A program made the translations under genes and the position numbers. From NCBI RefSeq assembly GCF_014195535.1, contig NZ_JACIBY010000011.1, positions 124,001 through 188,000 on the forward strand: a DNA stretch of 64,000 bases, written 5' to 3'. Origin of the DNA: Runella defluvii. GTDB lineage: Bacteria; Bacteroidota; Bacteroidia; Cytophagales; Spirosomataceae. The notes under the pieces are model-generated. The model worked only from the letters and a program-made list of their open reading frames with translations. It did not search any database and was not told the DNA's origin. Below are positions 1-8,652 of this stretch, one piece after another (positions within the stretch are counted from its first letter, which is position 1; every line of letters begins with the position of its first letter).

Positions 1-1280
1 TAATTGACGTAGTTCGTCGCTGCTGTTAGGTAAAACGTGACGTTGTCGGCTTTTTCAATTTCAATGCCTTGGTCGGTGCATTTAAGCGTGCCATTTTGCA
101 ACTGCACTGTCAGGTAGCTTTCTCCTTTCAACGCGCCATTTTTTACCTTTACCGACAATGCCAACGTATGCTTGTCCAGGCGGCGAAGTAAGTAGCCTTT
201 GTGCGGACTGCTCAACGCAGCCGTGAGGGATAAGCTGGCTTTGCGGTCAGCTTCTAAGCGAACAACCATGACTTGCTGAGGTTCACTCACAAAATACGTT
301 CGGGTAAAATGCGTTCCGTTGGTGCGAAAGCTGGTTTTACAAAGTGCGTCCGACAGACGAAGCTCGCGACGGTAATCGCTGATTTCGCCCAAATCTGAAA
401 GCGTCAACGTCAAATCCCCAAACGGCTGATAATCGGCCTGGTATTTGGGTGTCGCAGGGGGATTTTCGTCCTGAATTTTGTATTTCCACGGTTTTACCAA
501 CGAAATCAACGCAGTCGGTTCGTCTTCAGGATACAACCCGATGGGCCGCGAAGTATCTTTATAACCTGCAATTCCACCTTTGTCAAAAAAGTTAATCACC
601 TGAATGGCAATCACATTGCTGCCTGGTTTCAATAAATTGGCAGGGATGCGGTATTTTCTAGGGTCAAGGCTGTTGGTAGTTCCAATCAATTGCCCATTGA
701 CGTACGTCAGGTCATAATCACGAACGCGGTTTAGGTCCAGCACTATGCTTTTCCCTTGCCAGTTGGCAGGAACGTCAACGGTCGTACGAAACCAAACGGC
801 TCCATCCAACCCTTCAAAACCAATGGCTTCCCAGCCTTCGTAGGAAGGCACAGGCATGGTTTCCCAGCGGGCATCATCAAAGTCCATCAACGCAGGATTG
901 CCCACCAAGCCCTTCAAGGCCAGCATGTCAGCCGTCCATTGTTCTTTTTTGCCTTCTTGGGTTTTTAGCCCCATAAAATGTATTTCGGCCAGTTGTTCGG
1001 CGGCTTTTTGCTTTCCTTCGGCCAACAACTGACGGATTTCGGCTAGGTACTTCGCCGCATCTTGTCGGTTTGGGTTACGTGGCTCGCCCGTCCAGAGGGT
1101 TTCTTCGTTGAACTGAATACGGTCTTTTTTTACCCCTCCAAACACCATTGCCCCCACTCTGCCGTTGCCAATGGGCAACGCTTCCGTCCATTTTTCGGCA
1201 GGAGTATTGTACCACAGTTGGTAGTCCTGTGCGTACCCCCAAAAAGGAAGTAGAAGGATATGAAAAAGGAGTTTTTTCAT
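1..1280 (-). CDS. GH95-like alpha-L-fucosidase/galactosidase, 3' end cut by window edge
   Basis: About 426 residues are visible; the gene runs leftward out of the window. The ATG at 1280-1278 starts a signal peptide (MKKLLFHILLLPFWGYAQ). It is followed by the GH95 N-terminal hallmark: PAEKWTEALPIGNGRVGAM, then FNEETLWTGEPRNPN. Between roughly residues 130 and 230 there is an inserted galactose-binding-like beta-sandwich (AVWFRTTVDVPANW, VRDYDLTYVNG) of the kind seen in sialate O-acetylesterases. The GH95 N-domain then resumes (FGDLTLTLSDLGEISDYRR). The catalytic (alpha/alpha)6 barrel lies outside the window. Family members are exo-acting periplasmic or outer-membrane enzymes removing L-fucose or L-galactose from plant or host glycans. 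The gene begins 4 bases after the stop of the TIM-barrel gene, so the two are one operon. The exact sugar cannot be told. Confidence 0.85.
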   Translation of the reverse strand, partial: MKKLLFHILLLPFWGYAQDYQLWYNTPAEKWTEALPIGNGRVGAMVFGGVKKDRIQFNEETLWTGEPRNPNRQDAAKYLAEIRQLLAEGKQKAAEQLAEIHFMGLKTQEGKKEQWTADMLALKGLVGNPALMDFDDARWETMPVPSYEGWEAIGFEGLDGAVWFRTTVDVPANWQGKSIVLDLNRVRDYDLTYVNGQLIGTTNSLDPRKYRIPANLLKPGSNVIAIQVINFFDKGGIAGYKDTSRPIGLYPEDEPTALISLVKPWKYKIQDENPPATPKYQADYQPFGDLTLTLSDLGEISDYRRELRLSDALCKTSFRTNGTHFTRTYFVSEPQQVMVVRLEADRKASLSLTAALSSPHKGYLLRRLDKHTLALSVKVKNGALKGESYLTVQLQNGTLKCTDQGIEIEKADNVTFYLTAATNYVN

Positions 1281-1284
1281 CCGT

Positions 1285-2175
1285 TTAAGAGGTTTGGAAA
1301 ACAGACTTGATGTATTGGGTATTTGCTCCAAAATTTTTCTTGACGTTGTGCGGCTCTTTGGCATCGCGGGAACGCTCAATAACCAGCCAGCCTTCCCATT
1401 TCATCTCATCGAGGGTTTGTTTTACTTTTTTAAGGTCGAGGCGGGTATTATGCTCAAGCCAAACGCCATCCTCATCCGTACAATGAATCTGGCAAATGCG
1501 CTTGCGACCCAGTAGTTTAAGCTCTTTCATCAAATCACGTCCTGCCTTGAGCGGATTGGAAAAATTGAAATAGATTTGGATGTGTTTTGAACCTATTTCT
1601 TTCAAAAGTTCTACTTCGCCTTGAGCATCCAACGACGTTTCGATGCCAATCACCACTCCTGCTTTTTTGGCCATTTGCCCTACTACTTTGAGTCGTTCTA
1701 CGATGGCAGGGCGTAATTCGGGGTTTTGTACCAAATCTCCCTGAACACCCAATGGCAAAAAGCCCACTTTCACATTCATGGCCTTCATGGTATCGATGCA
1801 GTCTTGCACCATGCGCTGGTAAGTGGGGCGCGTCGCAAACGATTGGGCATAAAAACCCGTCATTGCCAGCGAACAAATCTCCAGTTGAAGCTCTTTGGCT
1901 TTGTCCAAAAACTGCTGGCGCACTTCTGGCCTAGCTAATTGGCTATCAAAGGTTTCCCGATTACCCAAACCTCCCATGTCGATTTCTACACCGTCGGCGC
2001 CAATCTCTTTGGTTAGCTGGAAAGCACTTAATTTTTGGCGTTTCAAAATCATCAAATCCACCACCGCTACTTTGTAACGGAGACTTGAACCCGCCCACCC
2101 ACGCGTCCCTCCCAATAGCATACTTGCAATTAGCACACTACTTTGTTTCAGGAATTGACGACGATGGGTGAGCAT
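1285..2175 (-). CDS. secreted sugar phosphate isomerase/epimerase-like TIM-barrel protein
   Basis: 296 aa. The N-terminus is a Tat-type signal (HRRQFLKQSSVLIASMLLGG) and the rest is a xylose-isomerase-like TIM barrel (AP_endonuc_2 family). Visible features are a GADGVEIDMGGLG strand-turn, VVIGIETSLDAQGEVELL with the Glu expected of the metal site, IYFNFSNP, and QIHCTDEDGVWLEHN near the C-terminus. Such proteins abound in carbohydrate loci of Bacteroidota and Planctomycetes, and most have no proven substrate. It lies 104 bases downstream of the sialidase-fold gene and 4 bases upstream of the GH95 gene, so it probably acts on a sugar released by one of them. The ATG at 2175 is the natural start because it supplies the twin-arginine signal. 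Confidence 0.8.
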   Translation of the reverse strand: MLTHRRQFLKQSSVLIASMLLGGTRGWAGSSLRYKVAVVDLMILKRQKLSAFQLTKEIGADGVEIDMGGLGNRETFDSQLARPEVRQQFLDKAKELQLEICSLAMTGFYAQSFATRPTYQRMVQDCIDTMKAMNVKVGFLPLGVQGDLVQNPELRPAIVERLKVVGQMAKKAGVVIGIETSLDAQGEVELLKEIGSKHIQIYFNFSNPLKAGRDLMKELKLLGRKRICQIHCTDEDGVWLEHNTRLDLKKVKQTLDEMKWEGWLVIERSRDAKEPHNVKKNFGANTQYIKSVFQTS

Positions 2176-2218
2176 GGGTACTTATTTATGGTTATTAGAG
2201 GATTCGGTTAATTGGGTA

Positions 2219-2278
2219 ATTTGAAAATGGTGTAACTAAAATCATTTTCAAATTGCCGAATTATCACATTTTCAAATT
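2219..2278. repeat. triple AATTTGAAAATG repeat in an intergenic spacer
   Basis: The 12-mer AATTTGAAAATG occurs once at 2219-2230 and twice in inverted form at 2243-2254 and 2267-2278. The first two copies can form a 12-bp stem with a 12-base loop. It sits between the sialidase-fold gene and the TIM-barrel gene of the same strand, so it could act as an intercistronic hairpin. It may equally be one of the short AT-rich repeats common in Cytophagales intergenic DNA. Confidence 0.6.
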
Positions 2279-2279
2279 A

Positions 2280-3416
2280 TTACTCTTTCGCGGCTTCAAT
2301 TGGTTGGGGCGCTTTATAGCCCTCCAAAGCGGGCCATTGGCCGTCTTTGATAGGCACTAATTTTAGCTTCTTGGGGTTGACCACCGCGTGTTTGATGCGT
2401 TGGCGACGCCACGTATAAATCACGTGAATCATCCCATCGGACGTCTGAATCACCGACGGATACGAATACTGACTAATGGGCGAATCTTCCAAAATCACCG
2501 CTGCGGCCCATTTTTTCCCATCTTTTGAAACAGAAAGATGCAAGGGCGTACGAGGGCCTTTGGCCAAATCCCCTGGAGGCAATACGTGATTGTAAACCAG
2601 CGCATGACGGCCGTCTTTGAGCGTTACAGCATCAGTACCAGAGTTGTTATTGGGTAAACTTGATTTAGTCAATTCCGACCAAGTCTCGCCATTGTCATTT
2701 GACCATGCTTCCACTAATGCGCGGTTTCGGCTGCGCGCCAATATCTGCAATTTGCCTTTGCCGTGGTCTAAAATGCTCGGTTGAATGGCGTTGAGGGTTT
2801 TGCCGTCGTTGATGGGGCCTATTTTTCGCCACGTTTTGCCAAAATCGGGCGTTACCTCAAAATGAATTTGCCAACCGCCTTTGCCTTCGGTGCTGGTTGG
2901 GCTCATCAAATTTCCGTTGGAAAGCAACACGGGCTTGTTTTTAATCGGGCCTAAAAATCCTTCGGGCAGGGCTTTAGCGTCTGACCACGTAAGGCCACCG
3001 TCCGAAGAGGTCTTCAACCAGCCTTTCCATTCCGACGGGCTTGGGCCAATTTTGTAGAACAACATCAAGTCGCCCTTCGGAATTTGGTACAAAACGGGAT
3101 TCCAACACGCATAGCGAAGTTTGTCGTTGACCACGCCATCGGCTACGTTCTGGGGAGCGGTCCACTTACCATTTACTTGACGACTCACCCAAATACATAC
3201 GTCGGGATTACGTTCTTTGGTCCCCCCAAACCAAGCCGCGACCAACCCTTTGGGCGTTTCGGCGATGGTTGAAGCGTGGCTTTCAGGGAAAGGTGCTGTT
3301 TCAAAAACAAATTCATCTACCACTACTCCCGACTGCCATTTGGCCAATTGCGAAAAAGCAGCTTGAGTAACGACTAAGCAGAAGAAAAAAGGAATAAAAA
3401 AACGTTGGATTACCAT
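2280..3416 (-). CDS. sialidase-fold BNR-repeat exo-glycosidase-like protein
   Basis: 378 aa with a signal peptide ending about residue 23 (TQAAFSQ). It is a six-bladed propeller of the BNR/sialidase superfamily. Asp-box motifs are visible as SSDGGLTWSDA, TPDFGKTWRKIG and SNDNGETWSELT. The N-terminal signature is FPESHASTIAETPKGLVAAW followed by GGTKERNPDVCIW. This places it in the BNR_2 group usually annotated exo-alpha-sialidase. The FRIP motif of classical GH33 sialidases is not present in that form, so sialic acid specificity is unproven. The group is frequent in plant-polysaccharide loci, and the neighbours here (TIM barrel, GH95) point to plant or algal glycan degradation. The start ATG at 3416 provides the signal peptide. 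Confidence 0.75.
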   Translation of the reverse strand: MVIQRFFIPFFFCLVVTQAAFSQLAKWQSGVVVDEFVFETAPFPESHASTIAETPKGLVAAWFGGTKERNPDVCIWVSRQVNGKWTAPQNVADGVVNDKLRYACWNPVLYQIPKGDLMLFYKIGPSPSEWKGWLKTSSDGGLTWSDAKALPEGFLGPIKNKPVLLSNGNLMSPTSTEGKGGWQIHFEVTPDFGKTWRKIGPINDGKTLNAIQPSILDHGKGKLQILARSRNRALVEAWSNDNGETWSELTKSSLPNNNSGTDAVTLKDGRHALVYNHVLPPGDLAKGPRTPLHLSVSKDGKKWAAAVILEDSPISQYSYPSVIQTSDGMIHVIYTWRRQRIKHAVVNPKKLKLVPIKDGQWPALEGYKAPQPIEAAKE

Positions 3417-3742
3417 GAAAACAAAAGCTAATTGTGTTATTTTTTTTGGTTAACTACTCCCGACAAACGAAGAAAAAAGCAATAAAAACAAAAACAAATG
3501 AAAGGATTTCCTTTTTTCTTTTGAGGTCATTTATCGTTTTTCTCCGCCAATGGACTCATCAGAGCTTCATTGTGTTGAGGTGGGTTCTTGAAAAAGGGCT
3601 TTTTGAGCCATTTTAAGGGGTTTTTGCAATTTTTCAAGAATTACCCTCCGAAACCTGATGACAATTATACTTTTTTTAAAAAAACTAACCCTCCTGAACT
3701 GTCTGCTTGAATAGAACTTTAACCCTATTTAGTAGCAATAAA
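3417..3742. other. gene-free AT-rich spacer
   Basis: I see no credible gene here. The right side (just above 3416) must hold the promoter of the sialidase-fold transcript on the minus strand, but no clean TAnnTTTG box stands out. A 60-codon open frame on the plus strand (3434-3616) is rich in Phe, Ser and Lys and lacks any recognisable feature. Confidence 0.5.
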
Positions 3743-3765
3743 AAAGGGAGCAGAGCGCTCCCTTT
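3743..3765 (-). terminator. intrinsic terminator of the pectin operon
   Basis: Read on the minus strand, AAAGGGAGC-GCTCT-GCTCCCTTT forms a 9-bp hairpin followed directly by more T residues. It lies about 40 bases past the stop of the pectin methylesterase fusion, the last gene of the kduD-to-esterase transcription unit. Confidence 0.8.
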
Positions 3766-3803
3766 CTCGAAAAAATACGAAACTATGGTTTGGTTAAAAA
3801 AGG

Positions 3804-5705
3804 CTATTTAATTTTCGTTTCAAAAACCTTGTTTAAGAACCGAACGCTGTGGTTCAAGACGGGTTCAAACCACGGATGAAACAGTACAAATGTATGCGGC
3901 GCGTCGGGAAAAGAATGGACTTCGGAATAGATATGAAGTGCATCCAGTTTTCGTCGCATGTCGTCACGACCAGCGTGCATACGATCTACGGAACTATTCA
4001 CAAACAAAATAGGAGGCGTGTTTTTGTCCACGTGATTGAGGGCGCCTGCTTCGTGCCAAAGCTCAGGCTTTTGGGTTTTGTTGTAGCCAAACCAATACGT
4101 AGCGGCCGAAATTCCTTTACTGTCGTCGCCCTCTCCCGATTCGGGATGAATAAAGGCCAAGGTTCCATCCAAATCAACAATGGCGTTGACTCGGCTTGAG
4201 AAAGCCATGTACTCGCCTTGGCTTCCCTCAAAAGCGGGATTATCGTTGGTTGTCCCCAGCAAAGCCGCCAATTGCCCTCCCGCCGAAAAGCCCAAAGAGG
4301 CAATTTTATTGGGGTCAATCTGGTATTTTTTGGCATTGGCACGCATCCAACGTACCGCCGCTTTCAAGTCATGAACGGCAGCGGGGTACAAGACTTCGGT
4401 CGAAAGGCGGTACTCAACTGTTACGGCTACAAAACCTTGTTCCGCCAGTTTTTGCGCCAAAGGCACGTGGTGCGTACGGTCGCCCGAACGCCAGCCACCG
4501 CCATGAATCACCAACACCGCTGGGCGAGGTTTCTTGGACTTGCTTTTGGGATAAAACACATCTAACTGCAAATTGCGAGTACCTACCGAACAATAGGTCA
4601 CATTCCGTTCTTCTGCTACTGAAATTGGCAGCGGAAAGGATACTTTAGAGGCACTTGGGTACTGTTTTTGAAGTTGAGAAAAAGCTTTGGGTACGTTAAA
4701 CGAAGTATCAGGGACGTTGGTCAAGCCAAAGGTCAACAACGGCCCTTGCGGATTCCAATTATCTTTCCCTGCAAGCACCTTCCAAATCGTATATTTTTGG
4801 GCTTCGATTTCGGTCAACTGTTTTGACCATGCCACTCGTTTTGAGGCAATAGCACCCGCACCTTTTGAACCATATTCGGCATAAAAAGCGGTTTTTTCGG
4901 CATGAACCTTATCCCAATTATGCCAGCCTTCGGGCTTCACCACGTTCGACATCGTACAGTTCAAAAACACCGTTTGGGCATAATCTCGCCACGGCCGTCC
5001 CAAATACACACTTGCCTCGGGCGATTCGCCATCGAGCGTGCATTCGTTAAACACAAAACCGTGGGCTTGTCCTTGCGGCGTAGAGGCTGCCGTGTAGTAG
5101 CCACCTTGCAACTTTGAGCGTATGTGGCATTGTTGAAAATAGGCCGTTGCCCAGCCAAAAATAAAATCGACCGTTCCTTCAATGTAACAGTTTTGGTAAT
5201 ACTGCCGCGTTCCTTCTCGCTTGGGATAGAGCGTATCTTGGCATCCTAAAAACCGACAATTGATAAAACGAGCACGGTCACCATCGACCAACATAGCCAC
5301 AGCCTGCCCGACGGGGCCTGCGGAGTTGGCAAAGGTGATATTGATGGCCGTAAAATCGTTGGCAACGATGCGCGTCGAAGTGGAGGTAGTGGTTCCGAGT
5401 TTTACGCCTTGTGGGTTTATTTTTCCCGAAAAATCATCGTACGTCAAAATCGTACCTTCGGGGTCTTCTCCCATGATAGTCACGTGGTTTTTGGTCGAAT
5501 CAAGCGTCAGTTTTTCTTTGTAAACCCCTTTTTTGATACGAATGAGCACGTCTTTCGTATTATTGAGCGGGATAGCATTAAATGCTGCCTGCACGGTTGT
5601 AAAGTCCCCCGACCCGTCTTGGGCAACAATTAGGAGGTTCTTAGGGGTTGTTTGAGCCAACACCGACCCCGCCAACAGAAGACATAACAAAAGGACGTTT
5701 CTCAT
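3804..5705 (-). CDS. pectin methylesterase (CE8) fused to an alpha/beta-hydrolase carbohydrate esterase
   Basis: 633 aa from ATG 5705, with a signal peptide (NVLLLCLLLAGSVLAQ). Residues about 25-320 are a CE8 pectin methylesterase. The motifs are QAVAM, QDTLY (156-160), DFIFG (180-184) holding the two catalytic Asp, and LGRPW (235-239). Residues about 385-633 are a separate alpha/beta-hydrolase of the BD-FAE/acetylesterase type: HGGG oxyanion motif at 401-404, nucleophile Ser474 in GFSAGG, and a C-terminal DAPHTF His. The protein should remove both methyl and acetyl (or feruloyl) groups from pectin before lyase attack. The open frame continues upstream to 5981, but that part overlaps the pectate lyase gene and would precede the signal peptide, so it is rejected. 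It starts 4 bases after the lyase stop. Confidence 0.9.
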   Translation of the reverse strand: MRNVLLLCLLLAGSVLAQTTPKNLLIVAQDGSGDFTTVQAAFNAIPLNNTKDVLIRIKKGVYKEKLTLDSTKNHVTIMGEDPEGTILTYDDFSGKINPQGVKLGTTTSTSTRIVANDFTAINITFANSAGPVGQAVAMLVDGDRARFINCRFLGCQDTLYPKREGTRQYYQNCYIEGTVDFIFGWATAYFQQCHIRSKLQGGYYTAASTPQGQAHGFVFNECTLDGESPEASVYLGRPWRDYAQTVFLNCTMSNVVKPEGWHNWDKVHAEKTAFYAEYGSKGAGAIASKRVAWSKQLTEIEAQKYTIWKVLAGKDNWNPQGPLLTFGLTNVPDTSFNVPKAFSQLQKQYPSASKVSFPLPISVAEERNVTYCSVGTRNLQLDVFYPKSKSKKPRPAVLVIHGGGWRSGDRTHHVPLAQKLAEQGFVAVTVEYRLSTEVLYPAAVHDLKAAVRWMRANAKKYQIDPNKIASLGFSAGGQLAALLGTTNDNPAFEGSQGEYMAFSSRVNAIVDLDGTLAFIHPESGEGDDSKGISAATYWFGYNKTQKPELWHEAGALNHVDKNTPPILFVNSSVDRMHAGRDDMRRKLDALHIYSEVHSFPDAPHTFVLFHPWFEPVLNHSVRFLNKVFETKIK

Positions 5706-5709
5706 GTTT

Positions 5710-6816
5710 TTATTTATTTCCCCATTTTTGAACCCAATTTGGGTACTCCGTTGATAAAAGCTTAGCAGGCCAATTTCCATAGTAGGCATAGCCCACGCGG
5801 CGTTCGTTTTCGATTTCGGCCAAAGTCGCCCTTGGGACACTATCCCGCCCCGTAAAAAAGGGTTTATTGGTATCGAGGTTGTAAAAACGTGCCCACAAGG
5901 TCGAGTTAGGGTCGGCGACCACGATACGGTCTTTTCCCTTTGGCTGCGACGCATCCACGATGTTATCCACCCGAATTCCAACGATTTTGACGGATTCCAA
6001 CCACGCCACCGCCGACGTAATAGCTCTTTTGATTTCGGGCGAAGGGTTGTCGATGGCCATCAAAAACTGGACGATACCTACGCTTTCATTGCCGCTTAGT
6101 GAGGCTAGCTCAAACGCCCGTGCCTTGGCTGGGAGTAAGGTTTTACGGTCGTGCTGGGCACACCAAGCCATGAGTTTTCCATTCTGGACATACTGGGTTT
6201 TCAGGATGCAGTCGATTCCCTTTGTCATTGCGGCTTTGGCTTGGGGAATCAAGGTTTTTACTGCATCAAAATCGTTTTTTCCCTCGGTAATGTTTTTAAA
6301 AATCCACATCACATCCATCATCGCTTGGTCGTTGTACGTGATGTGTTTATGGTATCCACTGGTATCTGGGAAGAACTGTCCCCAGCCTCCTGCGGTATTT
6401 TGCGCCGTCAGCAAGTACTTTATTCCATTTTCAGCGGCTTTCAAATACACTGCATTTTGGGTCTTTTTGTAAGCCGACACCAGCGCGTTGATTTCGCGCG
6501 TGGTTGCTTTATCGTCGATGGTCGCATCCAGCTTATTTTTATCAGCCAATAAGCTGATTTTCAACGACTCCGAAAGAATGTTGTTATAATTGATGGGGTC
6601 TCCTCCTGGCTGCGGCCAACCACCGTTGTTTCGTTGGTACAACAACATCCGCTCAGCGACTGAATCTTTCACAACTTCAACTTGCCGAAAGCTTTGAGCT
6701 TTGTCTTTAGGAACTTCAACTTCCCGAAAGCTTTGAGCTTTCGGGAAGTTAGTTCCTGCTTTGCACCCCAGAATGAAGCTACAAAATAGTAAGAAAACAA
6801 AAGATATTATTCTCAT
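5710..6816 (-). CDS. pectate lyase, family PL10, lipoprotein
   Basis: 368 aa. The lipobox FILGC puts the lipidated Cys at residue 18, so it is surface or periplasm anchored. PL10 hallmarks are visible: RNNGGWPQPGGD, QNTAGGWGQFFPDTSGYHKH, YNDQAMMDVMW, VDNIVDASQPKGKDRIV and ERRVGYAYYGNWPAKLL. PL10 enzymes cleave polygalacturonate by beta-elimination, giving 4,5-unsaturated oligogalacturonides for the KduI/KduD route. The linker at residues 26-51 is a perfect-register tandem duplication of a 13-residue unit (KAQSFREVEVPKD then KAQSFRQVEVVKD). It is encoded by DNA that includes a 15-bp-stem palindrome. The gene is packed between susD (2-base gap) and the esterase fusion. Confidence 0.92.
   Translation of the reverse strand: MRIISFVFLLFCSFILGCKAGTNFPKAQSFREVEVPKDKAQSFRQVEVVKDSVAERMLLYQRNNGGWPQPGGDPINYNNILSESLKISLLADKNKLDATIDDKATTREINALVSAYKKTQNAVYLKAAENGIKYLLTAQNTAGGWGQFFPDTSGYHKHITYNDQAMMDVMWIFKNITEGKNDFDAVKTLIPQAKAAMTKGIDCILKTQYVQNGKLMAWCAQHDRKTLLPAKARAFELASLSGNESVGIVQFLMAIDNPSPEIKRAITSAVAWLESVKIVGIRVDNIVDASQPKGKDRIVVADPNSTLWARFYNLDTNKPFFTGRDSVPRATLAEIENERRVGYAYYGNWPAKLLSTEYPNWVQKWGNK
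6718..6750. repeat. perfect 15-3-15 palindrome inside the PL10 gene
   Basis: AACTTCCCGAAAGCT, loop TTG, AGCTTTCGGGAAGTT. It encodes residues about 23-33 of the lyase linker. A second near-copy of the first 30 bases lies just to the left (about 6673-6702) with one mismatch, giving the duplicated 13-residue unit. A sister palindrome with the same arm and loop lengths is at 25921-25953. Confidence 0.85.
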
Positions 6817-6818
6817 TA

Positions 6819-8609
6819 TTAATACCCAGGATTTTGCTTCAACTTACCTTGATAAGCATCCACCGTTGCTTGATCGTACGGGAACAATTCGCTTTTACCC
6901 GTCACAAAGAAACGAGCAATGCCCGCGTGCAATTGCACCCCATCAATAAGGTTAGTCGTTAGGTGCTGACGCCAATCCAAACGCGTCCAACCCGTTGGGG
7001 CTGTGGTGGTGGTACTCGGCTTATAGAAAGAGTTTTGCCACTGAATTTCTTCCCCGTTATTTCTCCAAAAAATGTACTGTGGCACGTTGGCGTACGCCCC
7101 TTTGGCATCCCGAATGTCTTGGATTTTTTGGCGCGTTTCAGCAATTTTTTGCGCTAATAAATTCCAACGAATCAGGTCAAATTTACGAATCCCTTCGCTC
7201 CCAAACTCAAGATAACGCTCATTGACGATGGCGTCAAAAAAGCCCGCTTTGTCCGTAGGAGTTTTTCCTATTTTGGTTTCATTTCCTTTGTAAGCTCTCT
7301 TGCGAACCTCTTCAAAAGCCGAAATGGCTGCCGCTGTTGGTCCTCCGTTCAATTCATTTTCTGCTTCGGCAAACATCAACAAAACATCGGCAAAACGAAT
7401 CAACGGCCAGTTGTATCCTACGTTTAGGGCTGTTCCTGGCAACAATGGATTCCGCCAATCTTTACGGAATTTACCATCCGTAATTTCACCCAAACGGCGC
7501 GGAGACTTGACGTTCGTTGCAGCCACAGCATACAATGTTGTCGTTACATCACGACGCGTATCGGTAGAGTCAAAGGCATAAAAATAGTTAGGCAACACTA
7601 ATAGACCACCGCCTCCTGTACCATAACGCGACGAAGCATTGACCGATGGGCCGTTGTAATTCCCCATGCGGCTATCCGAGGTTGAATTTGACCCTCCAGC
7701 CCCTACTTCAAAAATAATTTCGCCGTAAGGGTCGTAGGTAAACGAAGTCAACTTACGCCAAACATCCTCGAAACTAGGGTTAAGCGTGTGTTCAGTACGT
7801 TTTGCCAACAAATCGGCGCACTCATCACGCGCAATTTTGATGTACGTTTGGTAATCGGCATTACGCTCAATTTTACCATTACTACGCAACGAATACCCGC
7901 CGCGAAACATGGCTAACTTCGCTCGAAGCGCTTTTACCGCCCCTTTTGTCACGCGTTCGTTGCGCACAGGAATTTCGGTTCTCCAAGGCACAAGGTCGGT
8001 AGCCACTTTGAGGTCATCAATGAGTTTTTTATACGTCTCATCACGGTCAGACTGCGGTATAAACAAATCAGTTTGTTTGTAAGCTGGCGTAAACGGTGCA
8101 GGCACATCGCCCCAGTTACGAAGCAATTCAAACATAAATTGTGCTCTGAGCGTCAGCACTTCTCCGTGCAAACGACGTAGTTCTTTTTTATCTGCTTCAC
8201 TACCGTTGTTGTAAAGCGCCATTTGTGGAATTTGTTCGATGCACAAATTGGCTTTTTCAATCCCACGGTACAATTGCAAAAAAGGGTTACGAATTTCGGT
8301 ATTGGTCAACAACAACTGATAACGGCCAATACCACGGCGACCGTTGTCGATATTTCCCGACACAATCATTTCGTCCGAATCGTACGGATAATACATGTTG
8401 ATACGGATTCCGTAGCCATTGTCGCCCATGAGTTCGTCATAAACACCAATCACAGCGTTGGTGGCATTGGCAAGGTTAGAAAACGCGTCCGAAATGCTAA
8501 TTTGAGACTTTGGTTGTACTTCCAAGAACTCCTTGCAACCCGTCACCATCGTCATTGTTATGGCAAACGGAATTCCCAAGGTGGCTATTTTTTTGAGTAA
8601 TTTATTCAT
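6819..8609 (-). CDS. susD: SusD/RagB-family glycan-binding outer membrane lipoprotein
   Basis: 596 aa from ATG 8609; a TTG nine bases upstream is in frame but less likely. The lipobox is MVTGCKEF. Typical SusD features follow: SQISISDAFSNLANATNAVIG, LTLRAQFMFELLRNWGDVP, an ALRAKLAMF TPR-like helix, PLIRFADVLLMFAEAENEL and a C-terminal KFDLIRWN segment. The protein caps the SusC barrel on the cell surface and binds the oligosaccharide to be imported. Gene order susC-susD is the usual one, with a 43-base gap. Context (PL10, CE8, KduI/D) makes oligogalacturonides the expected ligand. Confidence 0.93.
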   Translation of the reverse strand: MNKLLKKIATLGIPFAITMTMVTGCKEFLEVQPKSQISISDAFSNLANATNAVIGVYDELMGDNGYGIRINMYYPYDSDEMIVSGNIDNGRRGIGRYQLLLTNTEIRNPFLQLYRGIEKANLCIEQIPQMALYNNGSEADKKELRRLHGEVLTLRAQFMFELLRNWGDVPAPFTPAYKQTDLFIPQSDRDETYKKLIDDLKVATDLVPWRTEIPVRNERVTKGAVKALRAKLAMFRGGYSLRSNGKIERNADYQTYIKIARDECADLLAKRTEHTLNPSFEDVWRKLTSFTYDPYGEIIFEVGAGGSNSTSDSRMGNYNGPSVNASSRYGTGGGGLLVLPNYFYAFDSTDTRRDVTTTLYAVAATNVKSPRRLGEITDGKFRKDWRNPLLPGTALNVGYNWPLIRFADVLLMFAEAENELNGGPTAAAISAFEEVRKRAYKGNETKIGKTPTDKAGFFDAIVNERYLEFGSEGIRKFDLIRWNLLAQKIAETRQKIQDIRDAKGAYANVPQYIFWRNNGEEIQWQNSFYKPSTTTTAPTGWTRLDWRQHLTTNLIDGVQLHAGIARFFVTGKSELFPYDQATVDAYQGKLKQNPGY

Positions 8610-8652
8610 TTCTATCAAAGTTAGAATGTCTTAAAATCAGTTTTAGTGCGTG

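Noticed and set aside
2280-3416. Linking the sialidase-fold protein to the nonulosonate locus
   Set aside because: They are 26 kb apart, it lacks the FRIP motif, and its neighbours are plant-glycan genes.
5706-5981. 92-codon upstream extension of the pectin methylesterase frame
   Set aside because: It overlaps the end of the PL10 gene in another frame, has no family similarity and would bury the signal peptide that starts at ATG 5705.
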